From Hydrogenophilales bacterium (GTDB lineage: Bacteria; Pseudomonadota; Gammaproteobacteria; Burkholderiales; Thiobacillaceae): DNA of 13,315 nt. The position numbers and the translations under genes were made by a program. Positions 7,359 to 13,315 of this stretch are shown piece by piece (positions within the stretch are counted from its first letter, which is position 1; each line of letters starts with the position of its first letter). The stretch spans positions 1 to 13,315 of the forward strand of contig JAABQE010000110.1 in NCBI GenBank assembly GCA_011391655.1, in the 5' to 3' direction. The notes beneath the pieces were generated by a model. It was not told the origin of the DNA, ran no database searches, and worked only from the letters and a program-made list of their open reading frames with translations.

Positions 7359-8053
7359 GCGTGCCAAGCCGACGCGACGTTCTTATGGGGGGGGCGCTGC
7401 TGGCCAGTGCAGGCACGGCGGCTGCCCTGGTGCCGCGCGATCGTCTGGTGTTGATGCCTGAAGGGCATGAGCTGGAACAGATGGTGCCCCAAAAGATCGG
7501 GTTGTGGACCCACGTGCCCAGCCCGGGCATCGTGCTGCCACGGACAGAAGGCAGCCTGTCAGCCAAGATCTACGGCGAGGTATTGAGCAGGATATATTAC
7601 GCGCAGGACCGGCTGCCGGTGATTTTGGTGATTGCCTATGGGCCAGTTCAGAATGACCTGTTGCAACTTCACCGGCCCGAAGTCTGCTATTCCGCCGTGG
7701 GTTTCGATATTTCGGAAACCGTACAGCGACCGTTGATGATGGGACGCGGTGTGGCGCTGCCCGCGCGGCAGTTGGTGGCTCGTTCGGAATCACGCACGGA
7801 AACCATCAGTTATTGGACACGTGTTGGCGATGATCTGCCAACCAATGGTACGGAGCAGCGGATGGTGAAGCTGCGCCAGCAATGGGACGGCTACATTGCT
7901 GACGGCATATTGGTGCGCATGAGCTGTGCGGTGCCGCCGGATGCAAAGGTTCTCGACCAGCTGTCAGAATTTGCTCGTCTGCTTGTCAGCTCGGTGCCAG
8001 CCATTGATCGGCCGGCGCTGATCGGGCGCAAATATGCGGCGCGATTGGCATGA
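7355..8053 (+). CDS. epsI: Exosortase-associated protein EpsI
   Basis: A 232-residue EpsI-family protein. In many exosortase systems EpsI is fused to the C-terminus of the exosortase or encoded next to it; its biochemical role is not known. The conserved signature HRPEVCYSAVGFDI (106-119) with Cys111 is present, as is YWTRVGD (153-159). The start at 7355 is supported by AGGAG at 7343-7347 and the ATGA overlap with the exosortase stop; the in-frame ATG at 7304 lies within the exosortase gene. The N-terminus SRRDVLMGGALLASAG (5-20) is a good twin-arginine signal: an SRRxVL box followed by a modest hydrophobic stretch ending near TAAA. Export by the Tat route would place the domain in the periplasm. 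It is the last gene of the plus-strand unit; a strong hairpin follows 17 bp later. Confidence 0.9.
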   Translation: MSVPSRRDVLMGGALLASAGTAAALVPRDRLVLMPEGHELEQMVPQKIGLWTHVPSPGIVLPRTEGSLSAKIYGEVLSRIYYAQDRLPVILVIAYGPVQNDLLQLHRPEVCYSAVGFDISETVQRPLMMGRGVALPARQLVARSESRTETISYWTRVGDDLPTNGTEQRMVKLRQQWDGYIADGILVRMSCAVPPDAKVLDQLSEFARLLVSSVPAIDRPALIGRKYAARLA

Positions 8054-8070
8054 TCGCGCCGCGGGTCAGC

Positions 8071-8089
8071 CGGGCAGCCTGGCTGCCCG
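8071..8089. terminator. Hairpin between convergent genes, likely bidirectional terminator
   Basis: CGGGCAGC-CTG-GCTGCCCG is a perfect 8-bp stem with a 3-nt loop. It lies in the 53-bp gap between the stop of epsI and the stop of the opposite-strand small membrane gene, the expected place for a shared terminator. No T-run follows on either strand, so it may act as a pausing or mRNA-end-protecting stem rather than a classical intrinsic terminator. Confidence 0.6.
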
Positions 8090-8106
8090 AGATTGCAGGG
8101 GCCGGC

Positions 8107-8364
8107 TCAGTTCTGGCCGAACGGCTGCAGCACGCGCCAAATGAAGGCGATGGTTGCACCGAACAGCGCGATTGCGCCGGCGTGCAGCAGCATTTCACCG
8201 GATTTGATGGCTTCGTTGCCAAGATAATTGGTGAACGCGCAGCCAAGTGCCGCCACCAGATATTGCCAGAGATGGTCTCGCGGTTCCCCCTGACTGCGCT
8301 GCAGGAACAGAACAATCAGACCGGCGAACGTCATCACCGTCAGCCAGTCATAAGGCGTTTCCAT
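8107..8364 (-). CDS. Small membrane protein, exosortase (XrtV) system accessory
   Basis: An 85-residue protein. The start at 8364 (METPYDWLTV) is chosen over the longer frame from 8448 because GAGGGAGA lies about 9 nt upstream and the 28 extra residues look like non-coding sequence. Three hydrophobic segments are visible: about 9-23, 35-50 and 62-78. The sequence from YDWLTV through FLQRS, LWQYL and NYLGNE to the C-terminal VLQPF matches my memory of small proteins annotated as XrtV sorting-system accessory proteins in sphingomonads; I cannot verify this without a search. It is transcribed opposite to the exosortase operon and convergent with epsI, so it has its own promoter. Its role is unknown; closeness to the exosortase and the membrane character suggest a helper or assembly part. 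Confidence 0.72.
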   Translation of the reverse strand: METPYDWLTVMTFAGLIVLFLQRSQGEPRDHLWQYLVAALGCAFTNYLGNEAIKSGEMLLHAGAIALFGATIAFIWRVLQPFGQN

Positions 8365-8388
8365 GCAACACTCTCCCTCGCACGCGAT

Positions 8389-8417
8389 CCTATAACAAGT
8401 TACGGGCGGCTTGCCAC
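8389..8417 (-). promoter_or_regulatory. Candidate sigma70-type promoter of the small membrane gene
   Basis: On the minus strand GTGGCA (8417-8412) and TATAGG (8394-8389) are separated by 17 bp, each matching four of six consensus bases. Transcription would start near 8382, about 18 nt before the ATG at 8364 and just ahead of its ribosome site. The surrounding 107-bp gap (8365-8471) must also hold the promoter of the sugar transferase, for which I see only AT-rich patches (CAATATTCATAG around 8439-8450). Confidence 0.35.
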
Positions 8418-8471
8418 GATGTTTGCGCATCTTTGGTGCAATATTCATAGGGCCGAGCGGGAGATGGGGGC

Positions 8472-9929
8472 GTGAACCGCCAGCAAGCGATCAAGCCCGT
8501 GGGTGCTGAAGCATCAAGCGGGCCCGGCGTCCCCCTGAGTCTGGCGGTGCTGCTGATGCGGCTGGCCGAGTTTCTGGCGGTCGGCGGCTTTGGCCTGTGG
8601 CTGGTCAATGCCGTGCCGATCGAACTCGGCAGTTTTGTTGAACTCCACAGCCGGGTCACGCTGATCGCCAGCCTGGCCTTTGCCATCATGGCCGAAAGCC
8701 TGGGCGCCTACGATGTGGAGGCCCAATTCTCGCTCCGCGAGGGTTGGCGCCGCGTGCTGATGGCTTGGGTGATGACCGCGCTGTTTCTCACCACCATGGG
8801 CTTCCTGTTGAAAACGTCGGAAGAAATTTCGCGCGGGTGGGCCATATTGTGGTTTGCAGGCGGGACCGTCGCGTTGCTTGCGACGCGTGCCGCTGCCACC
8901 TTGTGGGTTCGCAGGCTGAAACGGCGTGGCACGTTCAATGAACGGGTGGCGATCTTTGGCACTGGTCCTCAGGCACAGCGCTTTGCTGAATATGTGCTCA
9001 ACAGTGACCGGCTGACCATCACACTTGTCGGCGTGTTCGATGACCGACAGCCGGATCGCCTGCCGCCAGACGTTGCGGGTGTACCGGTGCTGGGCAATTT
9101 CGATGCGCTTGTGGACATGATCCGCGCCGGTTTGATCGATCAAGTGGTCCTGGCCTTGCCATGGGCGGCGGAAAAGCGGCTCCAGAGGCTGGTGGAGGCG
9201 TTGGCGCAAACGCCGGTCAAGCTGCGGCTGGCGCCTGATCTGGTGACGTTCACCTTCGCGCATCGGCCGGTGGTGATCCTGGGCGATCTGCCGGTGATGA
9301 CATTGTTCGAACGGCCGATCTCGGGGCTGTCAGGCATCGCCAAGACGATCGAAGACAAGCTGCTGGCTGGATTGATCCTGTTGTTCATCTGGCCGGTGTT
9401 GCTGTTGGTTGCGCTGGCGGTGAAACTGGATTCGACTGGCCCCATCCTGTTTCGGCAACCGCGCGAGGGTTTCAACAACCAGCCGTTCCGCTGCTACAAG
9501 TTCCGGACGATGTATCACGACCGTCTGGAGTACAAGGATATCAACCAGGCTGGCCGCGATGATCCGCGCATCACACGTGTTGGTCGTATCCTGCGCCGCA
9601 CCAGTCTGGATGAACTGCCCCAGTTGCTGAATGTACTGCAGGGCGACATGAGCCTGGTGGGCCCCCGCCCGCACGCACCGTCAACGCGCGCGGCCGGCAA
9701 GCTGTTTTCGGACGTGGTGCAAAGCTATGCCGCCCGTCACAAGGTGAAGCCTGGCATCACCGGCTGGGCGCAGGTGAATGGCTGGCGCGGCGAGACCGAC
9801 ACCGAAGACAAGATTGTCAAACGAGTCGAGCACGACCTTTATTACATCGAAAATTGGTCGATCGGGTTCGATCTCTACATCCTGCTCCGCACGGTTGGTG
9901 CCGTGCTGCTGCCTCGCAACGCTTTTTGA
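8472..9929 (+). CDS. Undecaprenyl-phosphate sugar-1-phosphate transferase (WcaJ/PssY-type)
   Basis: A 485-residue polyprenyl-phosphate hexose-1-phosphate transferase, the enzyme that starts lipid-linked repeat-unit synthesis by moving a sugar phosphate from a nucleotide sugar to undecaprenyl phosphate. Four N-terminal membrane segments span about 22-145. A Rossmann-like CoA_binding_3 domain covers about 155-280 ([13 protein letters not shown] at 159-171). A re-entrant/membrane helix follows (291-318, with Pro308), then the catalytic domain: KFRTM (343-347), SLDELPQ (378-384, with the Asp380-Glu381 dyad), [10 protein letters not shown] (391-400) and [17 protein letters not shown] (426-442). 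Length and order match the WcaJ/HfsE/PssY group; glucose is the usual sugar, but galactose cannot be excluded. The GTG start at 8472 is preceded by GGGAGA 7 nt away. No partner gene lies downstream on the same strand before the metabolic gene. Confidence 0.93.
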   Translation: MNRQQAIKPVGAEASSGPGVPLSLAVLLMRLAEFLAVGGFGLWLVNAVPIELGSFVELHSRVTLIASLAFAIMAESLGAYDVEAQFSLREGWRRVLMAWVMTALFLTTMGFLLKTSEEISRGWAILWFAGGTVALLATRAAATLWVRRLKRRGTFNERVAIFGTGPQAQRFAEYVLNSDRLTITLVGVFDDRQPDRLPPDVAGVPVLGNFDALVDMIRAGLIDQVVLALPWAAEKRLQRLVEALAQTPVKLRLAPDLVTFTFAHRPVVILGDLPVMTLFERPISGLSGIAKTIEDKLLAGLILLFIWPVLLLVALAVKLDSTGPILFRQPREGFNNQPFRCYKFRTMYHDRLEYKDINQAGRDDPRITRVGRILRRTSLDELPQLLNVLQGDMSLVGPRPHAPSTRAAGKLFSDVVQSYAARHKVKPGITGWAQVNGWRGETDTEDKIVKRVEHDLYYIENWSIGFDLYILLRTVGAVLLPRNAF

Positions 9930-10095
9930 AGCCGCCTAGAGAGGCTGTGGGCAATATGTCGCACGGTTCAAAAATTGCTGTTGCGCACTTGGCGCGGACA
10001 TAATCTTACCTTAAGCGCGGCTAATAGAAATTGTTCCTGTCCGCTGGGCGTGGCTTTGGCGCCGTCCTCCGAACAGAATGAAGGGCAGAGCCACG
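9930..10095. other. Intergenic gap between polysaccharide locus and metabolic gene
   Basis: 166 bp without a credible gene. A small stem, GCCT-AGAG-AGGC (9934-9945), follows the sugar transferase stop but lacks a T-run and is too weak to call a terminator. A promoter candidate for the next gene is listed separately. The sequence is locally more AT-rich than its surroundings. Confidence 0.5.
9975..10004 (+). promoter_or_regulatory. Candidate promoter of the propionyl-CoA synthase-like gene
   Basis: TTGCTG (9975-9980) and CATAAT (9999-10004) are separated by 18 bp. The -10 matches five of six consensus bases; the -35 matches only its TTG. It lies about 90 bp upstream of the ATG at 10096, leaving a leader of roughly 80 nt in which I see no known riboswitch. 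Confidence 0.3.
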
Positions 10096-13000
10096 ATGTA
10101 CGATCCCGCCGCTCCGATGCGTCCGCCGGTCCCCCGGCCGCAGATCAATCCGGTGCGCAACCGCGCCGATTGGGATGCCATGCGTGCGGCCGTGCTGGCC
10201 GATCCGGGTGCATTTCATGGTGAAATCGCGGCGCGCAACCTGCACTGGTTGATGGACGTTGATGGTCGCCCGGCGTGGGTGAGCCGCGCAGACGACGGCA
10301 CCTGGCAGGGCTGGGACGCCGAAACCGCCGCACCGGTATCGCGCAGCAGGGACGGTGGCCTGCCGTGGACGCGGGCCTTCAACGCGGATGATGCGCCCAA
10401 CTTCCGTTGGTTCGAAGGTGGCCGCACCAATGCCGCCTTCAATGAACTGGATCGCCACGTGCTGGCGGGCCACGGCACCGAAGCCGCCTTCATCTTTGAA
10501 GGTGACCGCTGGGACCTGGCCGCCGAACAGGGCCGCGGCGCACCGGTGGATTGCTTGACCGTCTCGCGCCGCCAGTTGTTGCTGGAAGCTGCCAAGTGTG
10601 CCGTGGCGTTGCAGCGATTGGGCCTCAAGGCTGGCGACCGCATTGCACTGAATATGCCGAACATTCCGGCCCAGCTTTATTGGACGGAGGCCGCCAAGCG
10701 CATCGGTGTGATTTACACCCCGGTGTTCGGTGGCTTTTCGGACAAGACGCTGTCGGATCGGATCCACGATGCCGGCGCGCGCATCGTCATCACGGCTGAT
10801 GGCGGCTACCGCAACGCGCAGGTGGTGCCGTTCAAGACGGCTTACACCGATCCTGCGCTCGACAATTATGTGCCGGTTGCTGTGGCACTGCGCCTGCTGG
10901 AGGAACGGTTGGCCGGCGAAGATCTGGGTCTGTCGGCCGACACGCGCACGGCGATGGCGGCAATCGTCACGGCGGCCCTGAAGGGCGAAGTGACGGTCGA
11001 ACGCGGCGATGTGATGCGCGGCCTGGGCCGTGCGCTGGCCGAACTGGGCAAGGACGCGCTGGTTGATGCGGCTCAATCTGCCCGCATCCGCATCGCCATT
11101 GCCGAAGCGTTGGTGGCGACGCCGCCACGCGTGGAAGCCGTGATTGTCGCCACCCATGTGCAGGTGCCCGACATTGTCTGGCGTGACCGTGACGTGTGGG
11201 GCCATGATCTGACCAACGCGGCGCTGGCCGAAATCCTGGCTGCCGCCGGCTTGCCCGATGAAGAGGCGCTGCACGCGCTGGATGATCAGGCGTTTGTCCG
11301 CGCCATCTGGGCTGCGTCGCGGCCTCTGCCAGTGGATGCCGAATTTCCGCTATTTTTCATCTACACGTCCGGCTCCACTGGCAAACCCAAGGGCGTTGTT
11401 CACGTCCATGGCGGCTATGCCAGCGGCATCATGGAAACGATGAAGGTCGCTTTCGATGCGCGTCCGGGCGACGTGATGTTCGTGGTGGCCGATCCGGGTT
11501 GGATCACCGGCCAAAGCTATATGATTGCCGCGTCGCTGCTGTCCCGCGTCACGACGGTTCTGGCCGAAGGCTCACCCGTGTTCCCGCACGCCGGGCGCTT
11601 TGCTGCCATGATCGAACGCCATGGGGTGACGATCTTCAAGGCCGGCGTCACCTTCCTGAAGGCGGTGATGACCGATCCGCAGAATTTGAAGGATATCGAA
11701 GCCTACGACCTGTCGAAGCTGCGCGTCGCTACCTTCTGCGCCGAGCCTTGCTCGCCGCCGGTGCAGGCCTTCGGCATGGATCACATCACGCCGCAATATA
11801 TCAACAGCTATTGGGCGACCGAGCATGGTGGGATCGCCTGGACGCATTTCTATGGCAATGGCGATTTCCCGCTGGCCGCAGATGCGCGCACCTTCCCGCT
11901 GCCGTGGATCGTCGGCGACGTCTGGGTTGAAGATGAAGCCGGTGATCGCGGCGCGACCGCGTTGCTGAGCCGCAGCGGCACAGATGGTGTCAATTGGCGC
12001 CGCGCCGGCAAGGATGAAAAGGGCGAGATCATCATCGCCGCCCCCTATCCCTATCTGGCGCGCACCGTTTGGGGCGATGCTGAAAATTTCCGCGTGGAAA
12101 ATGGCGTTGTTGCAAGCGGCTGGGCTGGGGATGCGGATCGCTGGCGCGATGGCTATTGGGGCCGCTGGCAAGGCGTCTGGGCTTACACGCAGGGCGATTT
12201 CGCCGTGCAGGGTGATGATGACGGCTTTTCGCTGCATGGCCGTTCGGATGACGTGATCAACGTGTCCGGCCACCGCATGGGCACCGAGGAAATCGAAGGC
12301 GCCATCCTGCGCGACAAGGCGTTGAACCCGGAAAGCCCGGTGGGCAACGTGCTGGTGGTTGGCGCGCCGCACCGCGAAAAGGGGCTGACGCCGCTGGCCT
12401 TCATCACACCGGCGCCCGGCCAGATCATCACCCGGGATGACGAACGCCGGTTGGCGGATCTGGTGCGCACCGAAAAGGGTGCAGTGGCTGTGCCCGGCGA
12501 TTTCCTCACGGTGAGCCAGTTTCCGGAAACCCGCAGCGGCAAATATATGCGCCGCATGGTGCGCGCGCTGGTGGAAGGCACGCCGATTGGTGACGCCACC
12601 ACGCTGAAAAATCCGGAAAGCCTTGACGAGCTGAAGCGCGTGATCGGTGCGTGGGAGCGCAAGCAGCGCCTTTCGGCCGATCAGGATATCTTCGACCGCT
12701 ATCGCTATTTCCGCATTCAATACAATGTGGTGGCGCCCGGCAAGAAGGTGGCGACGGTGTTCGTCACCAATCCGCCGGTCAACGCCTTCAACGAACGCGC
12801 CATCGATGAGCTGGTCATCGTGGTCGAACATCTGTCGCGCCGGGATGATGTGGCCGCGGTGGTGTTCACAGGTGACGGCACCGCCAGTTTCGTGGCCGGC
12901 GCCGACATTCGGCAGTTCCTGGACGAAATTCACACGGTCGAAGAAGCCCGCGTGTTGCCGGCCAACGCGCAGCTGGCGTTCGGCAAGATCGAACAGATGG

Positions 13001-13315
13001 GCAAGCCGTGCGTGGCGGCCATCCAGGGCGTGGCGCTGGGCGGCGGCATGGAATTCGCGCTGGCCTGCCATTATCGCGTTGCCGAAGGCCATGCCCGCTT
13101 TGGCCAGCCCGAAATCCGTCTGCGTCTGCTGCCGGGCTATGGCGGCACGCAGCGCCTGCCGCGCCTGCTGACCGATCGGCGCGGGCCCGAAGGCCTGCTC
13201 GACGCGCTGGACCTGATTTTGGGTGGGCGCAGCATCGATGCGGCAGCGGCCCTGCAAATGGGGGCCATTGACGCGATTGCCGATGGCGCCACCGACGCCT
13301 TGAGCCTGGCCCATG
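10096..13315 (+). CDS. pcs: Propionyl-CoA synthase-like fusion: acyl-CoA synthetase + enoyl-CoA hydratase (3' end outside window)
   Basis: An uninterrupted frame of 1,073 codons runs off the window end. Residues 1-~855 form an acyl-CoA synthetase: YTSGSTGKPKG (423-433), YWATEHGG (572-579), QGDF (699-702), GRSDDVINVSGHRMG (715-729) and TRSGK with adenylation Lys816. From ~870 a crotonase domain begins: the oxyanion-hole strand AGADI (934-938), GGGMEFALAC with Glu986, and FGQPEIRL with Glu1006. These two glutamates are 20 residues apart, as in mitochondrial crotonase. Synthetase-then-hydratase order is that of propionyl-CoA synthase (Pcs, about 1,800 residues), which turns 3-hydroxypropionate into propionyl-CoA via 3-hydroxypropionyl-CoA and acryloyl-CoA. 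The expected third, enoyl-CoA reductase domain lies beyond the edge. Residues ~257-344 are an extra helical segment not found in plain acetyl-CoA synthetases. The start follows AAGGG at 10081-10085. A two-domain ligase/hydratase without the reductase remains possible. Confidence 0.87.
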   Translation, partial: MYDPAAPMRPPVPRPQINPVRNRADWDAMRAAVLADPGAFHGEIAARNLHWLMDVDGRPAWVSRADDGTWQGWDAETAAPVSRSRDGGLPWTRAFNADDAPNFRWFEGGRTNAAFNELDRHVLAGHGTEAAFIFEGDRWDLAAEQGRGAPVDCLTVSRRQLLLEAAKCAVALQRLGLKAGDRIALNMPNIPAQLYWTEAAKRIGVIYTPVFGGFSDKTLSDRIHDAGARIVITADGGYRNAQVVPFKTAYTDPALDNYVPVAVALRLLEERLAGEDLGLSADTRTAMAAIVTAALKGEVTVERGDVMRGLGRALAELGKDALVDAAQSARIRIAIAEALVATPPRVEAVIVATHVQVPDIVWRDRDVWGHDLTNAALAEILAAAGLPDEEALHALDDQAFVRAIWAASRPLPVDAEFPLFFIYTSGSTGKPKGVVHVHGGYASGIMETMKVAFDARPGDVMFVVADPGWITGQSYMIAASLLSRVTTVLAEGSPVFPHAGRFAAMIERHGVTIFKAGVTFLKAVMTDPQNLKDIEAYDLSKLRVATFCAEPCSPPVQAFGMDHITPQYINSYWATEHGGIAWTHFYGNGDFPLAADARTFPLPWIVGDVWVEDEAGDRGATALLSRSGTDGVNWRRAGKDEKGEIIIAAPYPYLARTVWGDAENFRVENGVVASGWAGDADRWRDGYWGRWQGVWAYTQGDFAVQGDDDGFSLHGRSDDVINVSGHRMGTEEIEGAILRDKALNPESPVGNVLVVGAPHREKGLTPLAFITPAPGQIITRDDERRLADLVRTEKGAVAVPGDFLTVSQFPETRSGKYMRRMVRALVEGTPIGDATTLKNPESLDELKRVIGAWERKQRLSADQDIFDRYRYFRIQYNVVAPGKKVATVFVTNPPVNAFNERAIDELVIVVEHLSRRDDVAAVVFTGDGTASFVAGADIRQFLDEIHTVEEARVLPANAQLAFGKIEQMGKPCVAAIQGVALGGGMEFALACHYRVAEGHARFGQPEIRLRLLPGYGGTQRLPRLLTDRRGPEGLLDALDLILGGRSIDAAAALQMGAIDAIADGATDALSLAH

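Noticed and set aside
8050..8475. 141-codon plus-strand frame overlapping the epsI stop and the small membrane gene
   Set aside because: It runs antisense to the 85-residue protein, which has membrane segments and a ribosome site; this frame has neither.
9934..9945. Small stem after the sugar transferase as an intrinsic terminator
   Set aside because: Only 4 bp and no T-run; not enough to call.
10021..11274. 417-codon minus-strand frame opposite the N-terminal synthetase part
   Set aside because: Arg/His/Gln-rich translation without motifs; fully covered by the plus-strand coding sequence.
11572..13314. 580-codon minus-strand frame opposite the synthetase/hydratase gene
   Set aside because: The plus strand carries a continuous multidomain enzyme with all motifs; the antisense frame is a byproduct of high third-position GC.
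1..13315. Mobile elements, CRISPR arrays, tRNA or rRNA genes
   Set aside because: I saw no transposase-like frames, terminal repeats, regularly spaced repeats or tRNA-like cloverleaf sequences in the gaps.

Overview
The window looks like chromosome of a GC-rich alphaproteobacterium, most likely a member of Sphingomonadales (Sphingomonadaceae, Erythrobacteraceae or a close relative). Two things suggest this. First, a polysaccharide locus carries an exosortase of the kind found in sphingomonads, together with EpsI and a small accessory membrane protein. Second, a propionyl-CoA synthase-type gene follows; this enzyme is known from Chloroflexus and from Erythrobacter sp. NAP1. The taxonomic call is inference from protein character; there is no rRNA or other marker here.

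Layout. Positions 1-1601 lie on the minus strand: the start of a family 2 glycosyltransferase (cut by the window edge) follows, 19 bp downstream, a 462-residue AAA+-type ATPase. A 269-bp divergent intergenic region (1602-1870) holds a nested inverted repeat. Positions 1871-8053 form a tightly packed plus-strand unit of six genes: outer-membrane beta-barrel protein, short Wza/OPX-type export protein, Wzz-type chain-length protein, BY-kinase-like cytoplasmic ATPase, exosortase, EpsI. Four of the five junctions are ATGA or TGATG stop/start overlaps, so translation is probably coupled. A minus-strand gene for an 85-residue membrane protein (8107-8364) faces epsI across a strong hairpin. It is divergent from a GTG-started undecaprenyl-phosphate sugar phosphotransferase (8472-9929). 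After a 166-bp gap, a very large ORF (10096 to beyond the window end) encodes an acyl-CoA synthetase fused to an enoyl-CoA hydratase.

How the genes fit together. The phosphotransferase would load the first sugar on undecaprenyl phosphate at the inner membrane and glycosyltransferases would extend it. The Wzz-type protein and its cytoplasmic ATPase partner would set chain length. The periplasmic OPX protein plus the beta-barrel would export the polymer. Exosortase, EpsI and the small protein form a sorting system for C-terminally tagged surface proteins, whose substrates are not in this window.

Most notable points. (1) The BY-kinase-like protein has lost the P-loop lysine (GHGCS in place of GEGKS/T), has an altered Walker A' and has no C-terminal tyrosine cluster. 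Its N-terminus instead resembles the GspE/MshEN domain, so it looks like a pseudokinase with a regulatory head. (2) The beta-barrel and short OPX pair matches the composite OPX/beta-barrel export type. (3) The propionyl-CoA synthase-like gene implies 3-hydroxypropionate assimilation. The rest of this gene (probably an enoyl-CoA reductase) lies outside the window.
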